From NCBI RefSeq assembly GCF_050942425.1, contig NZ_CP192063.1, forward strand, positions 7,316,001-7,380,000: a DNA stretch of 64,000 bases. Direction: 5' to 3'. Each line of letters opens with the position of its first letter. Within the stretch, counting starts at the first letter, position 1. Under the pieces are notes generated by a model. That model saw only the letters and a program-made list of their open reading frames with translations, was not told where the DNA came from and made no database searches. Source of the stretch: Actinoallomurus sp050942425 (GTDB lineage Bacteria; Actinomycetota; Actinomycetes; Streptosporangiales; Streptosporangiaceae). Made by a program: the position numbers and the translations under genes. Positions 23,183 to 30,780 of this stretch are shown here, in pieces.

Positions 23183-24052
23183 TCAGGCCGACGGGGACGC
23201 GGCCGGCGCCCCCGAGACCTGGACCGGCGGGAAGGTCACCGAGCCGCTGCCGGGCTTGAACTCCTTCGGCACCGGACGGCCGGGGTAGTACTGCTCCTGC
23301 AGCTTGGTCCAGGTGCCGTCCTTGATGACCTCGTCGAGGCCCTTGTTCAGCGCCTCGGTCAGCTTGGGGTTGTCCTTGGCGACGGCGAACGCGGTGGGCT
23401 CGGAGCTGAGCTGCTTCGCGGCGACGACGACCTTGCCGCCGCTGTCCTTGGCGGTCTTCTCGCCGATCTCGGCGGGAGCGACCCAGGCGTCGGCGGTCTT
23501 GGACTTCAGCTGGTTGAGCGCGCCGTTGTAGTCGGGCACGCGGACGGGGTTGAGGCCCTGCTTGGTGGCGTAGTCGTCCTGGACGGTTCCCTGGACGACG
23601 ACGACGCGCTTGCCCTTGAGCTGGTCGAAGCTCTTGATCTGCGAGCCGGCCGGCACGTCGAGGCCGAAGTAGCCGAAGTCGTAGCCGTTGGTGAAGGCCA
23701 CGGTCTTCTTGCGGGCGTCGGTGATGGTGATCGACGAGCTGCCGGCGTCGTACTTGTGGTTCGCCACCTGCGACAGCAGGGCCGAGAAGTCGGTGCCCGC
23801 GAACTGCACCTTCAGTCCGACCTTGGCGGCGACCGCGGTCAGCAGGTCGTTGTCGAATCCGGTGAACTTACCGTTCTTCAGGAAGACGTTCGGCGGCGCG
23901 TCGGTCAGGGTGGCCGTGCGGAGCACACCCGGCTGGAGCAGCTTGTACGGGTTGTCGGCGGACGCCTTCGGGCCGCTTCCGCCGCACGCCGTCATGGCAC
24001 TGGCGGCGATGACGGTGACGGCGGTGGCCGCGAGGGCTCGCAACGGACGCAT
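23183..24052 (-). CDS. Amino acid ABC transporter substrate-binding lipoprotein
   Basis: 289-aa family 3 solute-binding protein. A signal peptide with lipobox MTAC places the lipidated Cys at residue 23, so the protein is anchored outside the membrane. The binding fold starts at about residue 36 (GVLRTATLTDAPP, FTGFDNDLLTAVAAKVGLKV). First structural gene of the transporter operon. Its 5' region (24053-24281) contains two terminator-like hairpins and a short cysteine-containing leader peptide, so expression is probably controlled by attenuation. That context favours cystine or a related sulfur amino acid over glutamine or glutamate. Confidence 0.92.
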   Translation of the reverse strand: MRPLRALAATAVTVIAASAMTACGGSGPKASADNPYKLLQPGVLRTATLTDAPPNVFLKNGKFTGFDNDLLTAVAAKVGLKVQFAGTDFSALLSQVANHKYDAGSSSITITDARKKTVAFTNGYDFGYFGLDVPAGSQIKSFDQLKGKRVVVVQGTVQDDYATKQGLNPVRVPDYNGALNQLKSKTADAWVAPAEIGEKTAKDSGGKVVVAAKQLSSEPTAFAVAKDNPKLTEALNKGLDEVIKDGTWTKLQEQYYPGRPVPKEFKPGSGSVTFPPVQVSGAPAASPSA

Positions 24053-24116
24053 GGGAGTTCTCCTCCAGGGTTAAGCGTGTGAGTGCCCGCGCCGATGGCG
24101 ACGGCATGGCGCGGCG

Positions 24117-24145
24117 AAAAGACGTCGGCGTCGCAGGACGCCGAC
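24117..24145 (-). terminator. Second terminator-like hairpin in the transporter leader
   Basis: On the minus strand GTCGGCGTC and GACGCCGAC form a 9-bp stem with a 4-nt loop (24124-24145), followed by GTCTTTT. It lies between the leader peptide and the substrate-binding protein gene. Confidence 0.7.
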
Positions 24146-24173
24146 GGTCATCTCAGGATGTGTTCAGACCCGT

Positions 24174-24203
24174 AAAAGCGCCCCGTCACGGGATGACGGG
24201 GCG
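24174..24203 (-). terminator. Intrinsic terminator overlapping the leader-peptide stop
   Basis: A 10-bp perfect stem on the minus strand (CGCCCCGTCA, loop of 5, TGACGGGGCG) is followed by CTTTT. The leader peptide's TGA stop lies within the stem (24186-24188), so a ribosome at the end of the peptide would disrupt the hairpin: a classical attenuator geometry. Confidence 0.8.
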
Positions 24204-24281
24204 GCCGAAGCACGGCCGACAGCTCATGGACGTGACACGGAGCAGGTCGATGTGCCTGCGCGTCACGAGGTAGCTGTCCAT
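24186..24281 (-). CDS. Cysteine-type attenuation leader peptide (31 aa)
   Basis: Short frame ATG 24281 to TGA 24186. The core RRHIDLLRVTSMSCRPC matches the pattern of the annotated 'putative leader peptides' of streptomycetes (R-x-HVDL-x-R, then Cys near the end) that precede sulfur-assimilation and sulfur-uptake genes. It has Cys residues at positions 21 and 24. The stop lies inside a terminator stem. The ATG is 7 nt downstream of a plausible -10 element and has no ribosome site, so it is likely leaderless. Role: ribosome stalling on Cys codons under cysteine limitation would change folding of the hairpins ahead of the ABC transporter genes. Confidence 0.8.
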   Translation of the reverse strand: MDSYLVTRRHIDLLRVTSMSCRPCFGRPVIP

Positions 24282-24288
24282 GTCATTA

Positions 24289-24327
24289 ATCCTGCCCATT
24301 TCAGTGGGATATCGTCAAATTGACGAT
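24289..24327 (-). promoter_or_regulatory. Promoter of the leader/ABC operon with overlapping palindrome
   Basis: Minus strand: -35 TTGACG (24318-24313), 18-bp spacer, -10 CAGGAT (24294-24289), then 7 nt to the leader ATG. A perfect 8+1+8 palindrome, ATCGTCAA-A-TTGACGAT (24311-24327), covers the -35 box and may be an operator. It also lies about 110 bp upstream of the divergent acyl-CoA synthetase gene. Confidence 0.6.
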
Positions 24328-24437
24328 CTACTGGTTCAATGCCGGGCCGACCTGCGGTATTCCGTGGAGCGACCGGTTCCGGACGCGACGAAGGTCACTC
24401 TTGCCGATCAAAACAACCGCTTGGTAGACACGTCTCG

Positions 24438-26111
24438 ATGGAGACGTTCGCGCGTGTGCTGCTGGACCGCGCCGGCGACGGCGGGACCGGCCTGCTCTTC
24501 GAGGAAGAGCGTCACACCTGGGCGGACGTCGTACGGGAGTCCCGGCGCCGCGCCGCGCTCGCCCGGCACCTCCTGACCGCGGGGCGGCCTCCGCACATCG
24601 GCGTGCTGCTGGACAACGTCCCCGACTACGTGTTCTGGATCGGCGGTGCGGCGCTGTCCGGCTCGGTGATCGTGGGCATCAACCCGACGCGCCGGGGCCG
24701 GGAGCTGGCCCACGACATCCGGCACACCGACTGCCAGGTCATCGTCACCGACACCGCGCACGCCGCGCTGCTCGACGGGCTCGACACCGGTGTGCCGCCC
24801 GGACGCGTGCTGCGCGTCGACGACCCCGGCCACGCCGACCTGCTCGCCTCGGCGAAGCACGCCGATCTACTCGCCCCGGCGAGGCACACCGGCCTGTTCG
24901 CCTCGGCGGAGCCGGTCCCGGCTGCCGAGCCGCAGCCCCGCGACCCCCTGCTCCTGCTGTTCACGTCCGGATCGACCGGCGCTCCCAAGGCGGTCGTCTG
25001 CGGTCAGGGCCGCCTCGCCGCGATCGCCCGGCAGGCCCCCGCCTTCGGCATCACCGCGGGCTCGGTCACGTACGCCGCCATGCCGCTGTTCCACGGCAAC
25101 GCGGTCATGGCGAACCTCGCGATGGCGACCGGTGCCGGAGCGGCCGTCGCCCTGCGCCGCAGGTTCTCCGCGTCCGGGTTCCTGCCCGACGTCCGGCGCT
25201 ACGGCGTCACCTACTTCAACTACGTCGGCCGCGCGCTCGCGTACATCCTCGCCACGCCCCGCCGCGACGACGACGCCGACAACCCTCTGGAGGTGGCGTT
25301 CGGGACCGAGGCGTCCGCCCGGGACATGGCGGACTTCGCCGGGCGGTTCGGCTGCCGGCTGATCGAGTCGTACGGGTCGAGCGAGGGCGCGATCTCCCTC
25401 CGCAAGACGCCGGACAGTCCGCCGGACGCGCTGGGCCTGCCGCCGGGCGGCGCCGACGTCGCCGTCGCCGACCCCGCGACCGGCGAGGAGTGTCCCCCGG
25501 CGCGCTTCGGCCCGGACGGCGAACTGCTCAACGGGGACGAGGCCATCGGCGAGATCATCGCCCGTCGCGTCACCTTCGAGGGCTACTACCGCAACCCCGC
25601 CGCCGACGCCGAGCGGCTGCGCGACGGCGTCTACTGGAGCGGCGACCTCGGCTACCGCGACGCCGACGGCTTCTTCTACTTCGCGGGCCGGGGCGGCGAC
25701 CGGCTCCGCGTGGACGGCGAGAACTTCGCCGCCGCGCCGGTCGAGCGCATCCTGTCCCGCTGGCCGCCCGTGGTGATGTGCGCGGTGTATCCGGTGCCCG
25801 ACCCGCGTACGGGCGACCAGGTGATGGCCGCCCTGGAGCTGGACGGCCTGTTCGCGCCGGAGGCGTTCGCGGAGTTCCTGGCGGGCCGGGCGGACCTGGG
25901 CACCAAGTGGGCGCCGAGGTTCGTGCGGATCGTGCCCGCCATGCCGCTCACCGCCACCAACAAGGTCGACAAGGGGCCGCTGCGCCGGGCGGGCTGGCGC
26001 GGCGGCGAGGTCTGGTGGCGGCCCGGCCGGGAACTGCGGTACGAGCCGCTGACCGACGACGCCCGGCGATGCCTGGAGGAGGAGGCCGCCGCCCACGGCC
26101 GGCGGCTGTAA
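24438..26111 (+). CDS. AMP-dependent acyl-CoA synthetase, FadD-like
   Basis: 557-aa adenylate-forming enzyme that activates a carboxylic acid (probably a fatty acid) to acyl-AMP and then acyl-CoA. Motifs: P-loop LLLFTSGSTGAPKAVV, A5 ESYGSSEGA, A7 YWSGDLGYRDADGFFYFAGR, A8 DRLRVDGENFAAAPVE, and the A10 lysine region TATNKVDKGPLRR. Sequence resembles the FadD6/FadD17-type long-chain group. A short imperfect repeat (HADLLASAK / HADLLAPAR / HTGLFASAE) sits near residues 130-160, between core motifs. I chose ATG 24438 (METFARVLL); the upstream open frame lacks conservation. Divergent from the ABC operon. Confidence 0.9.
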   Translation: METFARVLLDRAGDGGTGLLFEEERHTWADVVRESRRRAALARHLLTAGRPPHIGVLLDNVPDYVFWIGGAALSGSVIVGINPTRRGRELAHDIRHTDCQVIVTDTAHAALLDGLDTGVPPGRVLRVDDPGHADLLASAKHADLLAPARHTGLFASAEPVPAAEPQPRDPLLLLFTSGSTGAPKAVVCGQGRLAAIARQAPAFGITAGSVTYAAMPLFHGNAVMANLAMATGAGAAVALRRRFSASGFLPDVRRYGVTYFNYVGRALAYILATPRRDDDADNPLEVAFGTEASARDMADFAGRFGCRLIESYGSSEGAISLRKTPDSPPDALGLPPGGADVAVADPATGEECPPARFGPDGELLNGDEAIGEIIARRVTFEGYYRNPAADAERLRDGVYWSGDLGYRDADGFFYFAGRGGDRLRVDGENFAAAPVERILSRWPPVVMCAVYPVPDPRTGDQVMAALELDGLFAPEAFAEFLAGRADLGTKWAPRFVRIVPAMPLTATNKVDKGPLRRAGWRGGEVWWRPGRELRYEPLTDDARRCLEEEAAAHGRRL

Positions 26112-26172
26112 TCGGCTGGCCTCCCCTACGCCGAGAGGCGATAATCGACGCGGTGCGACGGCGACGGACGGA

Positions 26173-26832
26173 GTGGGCGTGCTCCATATCGCGGTTCTCG
26201 ATGATCACCCGATCGCCCGCCACGGGCTCAAGTCGATGCTCGCCGCCCTCCCCGACTGCGATGTCGCCGCGTCCGTCGCCTCGCTCGACGAGGCTCGCGC
26301 CGCGTTAAGGGACGACCCGCGCATCGACCTGCTGGTGGCCGACCTCTACCTGGACGGCGGCCGGCCCTCGATCTCCGCCATCAGCGAGTTCGCGGAGCGG
26401 TTGCCCGTGCTGGTGATGTCGGCGTCCGCGCGGCGGGCCGACGTGATCGGCGCCATCCGTGCCGGCGCCGCCGGGTATCTGACGAAGTCGTCCTCGCCCG
26501 AGCTGTTCCGCTCGGCGGTCATGACGGTGGCGGCCGGGGGTTTCTTCCTGGCCGCCGAACTGGCCGACCTGCTCCAGGCGGAGCTGGCCGCCTCCGCGGC
26601 GTCGATCGAGGCAGTTCCTCGCCTGTCCGACCGGGAAGAGGAGACGCTGTCGTACATCGCCCGCGGCTTCACCCACGCCCAGATCGCCACGCGCATGAAC
26701 GTCCGCAAGTCGACCGTCGACACCTATGTGGAGCGGATCCGCACCAAACTCCAGGTCGGTAACAAGGCGGATCTCACGCGCGCCGCCCTGCGCCGAGCCG
26801 GTGCCGCGGAGCCAGGCTCGGACACCCTGTGA
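26173..26832 (+). CDS. NarL/FixJ-type response regulator
   Basis: 219-aa two-component regulator. The receiver domain (1-125) has the acidic pair in AVLDDHP and the phospho-acceptor Asp in LLVADLYLDGG. The C-terminal LuxR HTH (about 150-210) reads LSDREEETLSYIARGFTHAQIATRMNV (shown by its ends LSDREEETLSYIARG and THAQIATRM), then KSTVDTYVERIR. GTG start at 26173 (a second GTG at 26179) with GGACGGAG upstream. Its TGA overlaps the GTG start of the histidine kinase gene, so both are translated together and form a cognate pair. Confidence 0.92.
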   Translation: MGVLHIAVLDDHPIARHGLKSMLAALPDCDVAASVASLDEARAALRDDPRIDLLVADLYLDGGRPSISAISEFAERLPVLVMSASARRADVIGAIRAGAAGYLTKSSSPELFRSAVMTVAAGGFFLAAELADLLQAELAASAASIEAVPRLSDREEETLSYIARGFTHAQIATRMNVRKSTVDTYVERIRTKLQVGNKADLTRAALRRAGAAEPGSDTL

Positions 26833-27014
26833 GCCGATCCGAGGCCGGAAGCCCGGCGAACCGAGCCAACGCCGAAAGCCCCGTGAGCCGAGCCGACGCC
26901 GGAGGCCCCGTGAACCGGGCGGACGCCGAAAGCCCGGCGAACCGAGCGGACGCCGGAAGCCCCGTGAGCCGATCCGACGCCGAAAGCCCGGCGAACCGAG
27001 CGGACGCCGGACAC
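26829..27014 (+). repeat. 27-bp tandem repeat at the regulator/kinase junction
   Basis: Six full units (26844-27005) with a partial unit on each side. Alternate units carry GTGAGCC or GTGAACC and copy the GTGA stop/start junction of the two genes. Being a multiple of three, the repeat stays in the kinase reading frame. Confidence 0.85.
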
Positions 27015-28232
27015 CCGTCCTCCGGCGCGGGAGCGGAACACGCCGAACGCGTCCTCATGCGCGCGTTCGTCCTGTTCCGGCTGGGCGGCCTGGTGCAGAT
27101 CGGGGTCGCGGTGGTCACCGCCGGGACTCGTCAGCCGCATTCACTGGCGGTGGTGTCACTCGCGGCTGTGATCACCGCCGAGAGTCTGTGCCTCGTCGCG
27201 CTCGCCGTACGCCGGCGTCGTGTCCCTCCCGCCGCACTCATCGCATTAGACGTCTGTCTGTGCGTGGCCGGCCTGTTCGTGGGCGCGGTGCTGGCCCGGC
27301 GCCAGGACGCCCACAGCTGGGGCTACTTCATGTACCCCTACTCGCTCCTCACCAGCGTGGGAATCGGGTTGAGGCTGCGCCCGGGTCTCTCGCTGGCCTG
27401 CGGGACCGGCCTGCTCATGGGCGGCTACATCGGTTCCGCGCTGACGATGCTCGGCGACCCCGTGTGGAACGTCATCCCGAACTCCCTCACCTACGCCTGC
27501 AACATCGCGATCGCCGCCATCGTCGCCCACACGCTCCGCCGCGACGGCCGGAACCTGGACCGGCTGAGCACGCGGCTCGCCCACGAGGAGAGCCGGCGCG
27601 CCCGGGAACAGGAGCGGGCCCGGCAGGCGAGGCTCCTCCACGACCGGATCCTCCAGACCCTTGAGACCCTCGTGCGGGATGAGCGGAGACTCGACGGCGT
27701 CCTGCGCGATCGGCTGGTCGCCGAGACCGGCTGGCTGCGCGCCTTCGTCCGGGACGGCGAGGCCGAACCCTGCGACGACCTCGAAGAGGCCCTTCGGCTG
27801 CTGGTCGAGGAGAAGACCCTCGCCGGGCTTCGGGTGGAACTCCACACCGAGCAGCTCCGTACGGCGGCGCCGGGACTGCCGCCGCCGTCGGTGGCGACGG
27901 TCGAAGCGATCGTCGGAGCGGCGCGTGAGGCCCTGACCAACGTGCAGAAGCACGCGGCGGTGGACCGGGCGGTGGTACGGGCGGAGCTGACCGATGGCGA
28001 GTACCTCGTCACGGTGCTCGATCACGGCCGCGGGTTCGTCCCGGACGCGTCGGCGGCCGGCACCGGGATCCGTGAGTCGATCGAGGCGAGGATGGCCGAG
28101 GCGGGAGGGAGCGGGACCGTGGAGTCCGGCCTCGGGGACGGCACGTACGTCGAGCTACGGCTGCACGCCACCGCCCCGTCCACCGGTGACGGCGGAACGG
28201 GGCGGCGGCGCGCCGGTCCGGATCAAAGGTAG
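26829..28232 (+). CDS. Sensor histidine kinase with repeat-rich N-terminus
   Basis: 467-aa kinase. Residues 1-62 consist of nine-residue repeats of the type NRADAESPA, encoded by 27-bp tandem repeats. About six TM segments follow (78-235), then a short coiled coil, a dimerisation helix with His271 in ARLLHDRILQTLE, and an HATPase domain with N box REALTNVQKHA (Asn371) and G box DHGRGF (398-403), ending AGTGIRESI and GDGTYVELRL. It phosphorylates the coupled response regulator; the signal is unknown. Several GTG codons inside the repeats and an ATG at about 27057 could serve as alternative starts. The 3' end overlaps the convergent secreted-protein gene by 10 bp. Confidence 0.88.
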   Translation: MSRSEAGSPANRANAESPVSRADAGGPVNRADAESPANRADAGSPVSRSDAESPANRADAGHPSSGAGAEHAERVLMRAFVLFRLGGLVQIGVAVVTAGTRQPHSLAVVSLAAVITAESLCLVALAVRRRRVPPAALIALDVCLCVAGLFVGAVLARRQDAHSWGYFMYPYSLLTSVGIGLRLRPGLSLACGTGLLMGGYIGSALTMLGDPVWNVIPNSLTYACNIAIAAIVAHTLRRDGRNLDRLSTRLAHEESRRAREQERARQARLLHDRILQTLETLVRDERRLDGVLRDRLVAETGWLRAFVRDGEAEPCDDLEEALRLLVEEKTLAGLRVELHTEQLRTAAPGLPPPSVATVEAIVGAAREALTNVQKHAAVDRAVVRAELTDGEYLVTVLDHGRGFVPDASAAGTGIRESIEARMAEAGGSGTVESGLGDGTYVELRLHATAPSTGDGGTGRRRAGPDQR

Positions 28233-28762
28233 TTGTCGCCTTCGAAATCCGTCAGCATTATGCCGAAGTACAAGTTCGGCGGCTCTCCCTGAGCGGGGGG
28301 AAGGTTATTGAAGCTGATGTCGTAGGCCTTGAAGATCTCAACGGACCTCGTCAGGCAGTTGTCGTTGATGACGTTGTACGGCCGGCCGTAGACCTGGTTC
28401 ACCTTGTTCTTGGCCGCGGTCACCGAGCTGTTGCCCGTGTTCCTGCACCGGAAATCGTCGTAGTAGTGCGGTCCGTTGGTGGTGCGGAAGGTGTTCAGCA
28501 TGGTGGCGTAGTTGCTTTCCTGCTGCCAGTTCCAGCTGTCGTTCTCGGTCGCACCGTAGATCCAGTCGTCCGCCGGACCTACGCGGAAGGCCCAGCCGAC
28601 GTGACCGAGATTGGCGGCGCCTTCGGAGGCGCGGAACATGCACGCTCTGCCCGCGCCCAAGGCCTGGGCGGGCCGCGCCGTGGCGAGTCCGAGACCCAGC
28701 AGAGCGAGCGCCGTGACCATGAGTGCCGTGATCCACCGGCGAGGGGATGCGATTGCCGACAT
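28223..28762 (-). CDS. Secreted protein, possible permuted NlpC/LRAT-like hydrolase
   Basis: About 179 aa with a signal peptide (cleavage near ARPAQA|LG). The mature part has ANLGHVGWAFRVG near its start and DNCLTRSVEIFKAY near its end. A His in an early strand and an Asn-Cys at the start of a late helix is the arrangement of the permuted papain-like LRAT/NlpC group, so it may be an extracellular cysteine hydrolase or acyltransferase. This rests on two motifs only. I chose ATG 28762, which has GGGAG upstream. Tail-to-tail overlap of 10 bp with the histidine kinase gene. Confidence 0.65.
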   Translation of the reverse strand: MSAIASPRRWITALMVTALALLGLGLATARPAQALGAGRACMFRASEGAANLGHVGWAFRVGPADDWIYGATENDSWNWQQESNYATMLNTFRTTNGPHYYDDFRCRNTGNSSVTAAKNKVNQVYGRPYNVINDNCLTRSVEIFKAYDISFNNLPPAQGEPPNLYFGIMLTDFEGDNYL

Positions 28763-28966
28763 CGAATGCCGCTCCCGTCGATCTGTGGCGGCCACCCCAG
28801 GCCGCCGGAGACAAGAGCAAGATTCGCTCGCGGGAGGGCAGTGCGTCTGTCCGGTGAACCGTCATGCGAAAGCACCACAGCGTCGGGTGGAGCGGATTCG
28901 TGGTGCCTTCTGGGGACGCTCAGGCCGACTTCTCGGGGCGCTGCGCGGCTGCGCTCGGCGCCCCGG

Positions 28967-29992
28967 TCAGCCGCCCAGATCCAGCAGGACCTTCGATGCC
29001 ACGGCGCGGTCCCCGGCCAGGTCGAACGCTTCGACCGCGCGGGTCAGCGGGAACGTGTGGCTGACGACCGGATCGACGTTCAGGCCCGAGGCCAGCAGCG
29101 ACAGCGCGTCGTCGAATTCGTGGTCGAAGCGGAAGGCCCCCAGCATGGTGATCTCTCGTGTGACGACCACGTTGCCCAGGAACCCGGTCTCGCCGGGTGG
29201 GAGCAGGCCGAGGAGGACGACCGTGCCGCCGCGGCGTACCCGCCGTACGCAGGTGCCGAGGCCCGCCCCGGAGCCGGACGCCTCGATGGCGACGTCGACG
29301 TCCTCCGGCCACGCCGGGTCGTCGGGACGGTCCGCCCGGACGGTCGCCGTGGCGCCGACGCTCCTGGCGACGCTCAGCGGAGCGTCCAGCAGGTCGCTGA
29401 CGGTCACCTCGGCGGCTCCCGCGTGGCGCAGTGCGGCGACCACCAGGGAACCGATGGGACCGGCACCGGTGACCAGCACCCGTTTCCCGGCCACCTCCCC
29501 GGCGCGCCGCACCGCGTGCAGGGCGACGGACAGCGGCTCGGCGAGTACGGCCCGGCGCGGGTCGAGACCGGCCGGCAGCGCGCGTACCTGGTCGGCGGGT
29601 ACGGCCAGGCGCTGGGTGAAACCGCCCTGCACGTGCGGCATCCGTGCGGCGCTGCCGAGGTAGCGTGCCCGACCGCAGATGTTCCGCCGGCCCCGTTCGC
29701 ACTCCGGGCACGCGCCGCACGGGGTGGCCGGATGGACCGCTACCGGTGTGCCGACCGCCGGGCCCTCTGTACCGGCGCCGAGCGCGGCGACCCGGCCGAC
29801 GACCTCGTGGCCGAGCACCAGGGGCTCGCGGACCTGGAAGTCCCCCACCGAGCCGCGGTGGAAGTAGTGCAGGTCCGAGCCGCAGATGCCGCCGAGGGTG
29901 ACGGCCACGAGGACCTCCCCCGGGCCGGGAGGGACGGCGTCCAGCTCCTCGACCCGAAGATCGCCCGCCTTGTGGACGACGCACGCGAACAT
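28967..29992 (-). CDS. idnD: Zinc-dependent sugar-acid/polyol dehydrogenase, L-idonate 5-dehydrogenase-like
   Basis: 341-aa medium-chain dehydrogenase. Catalytic zinc ligands are Cys37 (GGICGSDLHYFHRGSVGDF), His62 and Glu63 (LGHEVVG). The structural zinc is bound by the four Cys of CGACPECERGRRNIC. Rossmann motif is VTGAGPIGSLVV. The HYFHRGSVGDF stretch is characteristic of L-idonate 5-dehydrogenase, which oxidises idonate to 5-keto-gluconate. Last gene of a minus-strand operon after an SDR and a 2-hydroxyacid dehydrogenase, together a sugar-acid interconversion set. Start ATG 29992 lies 20 bp after the SDR stop. Confidence 0.85.
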   Translation of the reverse strand: MFACVVHKAGDLRVEELDAVPPGPGEVLVAVTLGGICGSDLHYFHRGSVGDFQVREPLVLGHEVVGRVAALGAGTEGPAVGTPVAVHPATPCGACPECERGRRNICGRARYLGSAARMPHVQGGFTQRLAVPADQVRALPAGLDPRRAVLAEPLSVALHAVRRAGEVAGKRVLVTGAGPIGSLVVAALRHAGAAEVTVSDLLDAPLSVARSVGATATVRADRPDDPAWPEDVDVAIEASGSGAGLGTCVRRVRRGGTVVLLGLLPPGETGFLGNVVVTREITMLGAFRFDHEFDDALSLLASGLNVDPVVSHTFPLTRAVEAFDLAGDRAVASKVLLDLGG

Positions 29993-30012
29993 GTGATGCT
30001 CCCTCACAGACC

Positions 30013-30780
30013 TCACAGGACGGACAGCATGCCGCCGTCGACGTACAGGACCTGCCCGTTGACGAAGTCGGACGCGGGCGACGCCAGGAAGATCAGGGCG
30101 CCGATCAGGTCGGAGACCCTGCCCCATCGACCGGCCGGCGTGCGCCCCCGCACCCACGCGCTGAACTCTTCGTCCGCGACGAGCGCCTCGGTGAGCTCGG
30201 TCGCGAAGTAGCCCGGCCCCAGCCCGTTGACCTGGATGCCCGATGGGCCGAGGTCCGCGCACATGCCCTTGGTCAGCAGCTTCAGCCCGCCCTTGGTGGC
30301 CGAGTAGGGGGCGATGCCGGGCCGTACCGTCTCGCTCTGCACCGAGCAGATGTTGATGATCTTTCCGTGGCCGCGAGGCGTCATCCGGCGGGCGACCTCC
30401 CGGCCCATGACGAAGGCGCTGGTGAGGTTGGTGTCGATCAGCCGCTGCCAGTCGTCGTCGGTGAAGTCCACCAGCGGCGCGCGGCGCTGCGTCCCGGCGT
30501 TGTTGACCAGGATGTCGATCGGCCCGACCTCGGCCTCGATCGCGGCGACGTTGTCGGCCGCGGCGGCGGAGTCGGTCACGTCGAAGGCCCGGGCGAACAC
30601 GCTGCCGCTGTCGGCCAGTTCGGCATGAGTCCGCGCCAGGACCGCCTCGTCACGGCCGTTGAGGACCACCGTGCAGCCGGCTTCCAGCAGCCCTTGGGCG
30701 AGCGCGCGGCCGATGCCCCGGCTGGATCCGGTGATCAGCGCGACGCGCCCCTCGATGTCGAACAGCGGACTGGCCGTCAT
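30013..30780 (-). CDS. idnO: SDR, gluconate 5-dehydrogenase-like
   Basis: 255-aa classical short-chain dehydrogenase: TGSSRGIGRALA cofactor loop, NNAGTQ, catalytic Ser in NICSVQSE and YSATKGGLK (YxxxK), and the C-terminal VNGQVLYVDGGM. Its closest pattern is 5-keto-D-gluconate reductase (IdnO/Gno), which reduces 5-ketogluconate to gluconate, the product of the neighbouring dehydrogenase. Its ATG overlaps the stop of the upstream 2-hydroxyacid dehydrogenase gene (ATGA). Confidence 0.85.
   Translation of the reverse strand: MTASPLFDIEGRVALITGSSRGIGRALAQGLLEAGCTVVLNGRDEAVLARTHAELADSGSVFARAFDVTDSAAAADNVAAIEAEVGPIDILVNNAGTQRRAPLVDFTDDDWQRLIDTNLTSAFVMGREVARRMTPRGHGKIINICSVQSETVRPGIAPYSATKGGLKLLTKGMCADLGPSGIQVNGLGPGYFATELTEALVADEEFSAWVRGRTPAGRWGRVSDLIGALIFLASPASDFVNGQVLYVDGGMLSVL

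Noticed and set aside
24053..24281. SAM or T-box riboswitch before the ABC transporter
   Set aside because: I could not find conserved riboswitch cores; the short cysteine-containing reading frame and simple terminator stems explain the region better.
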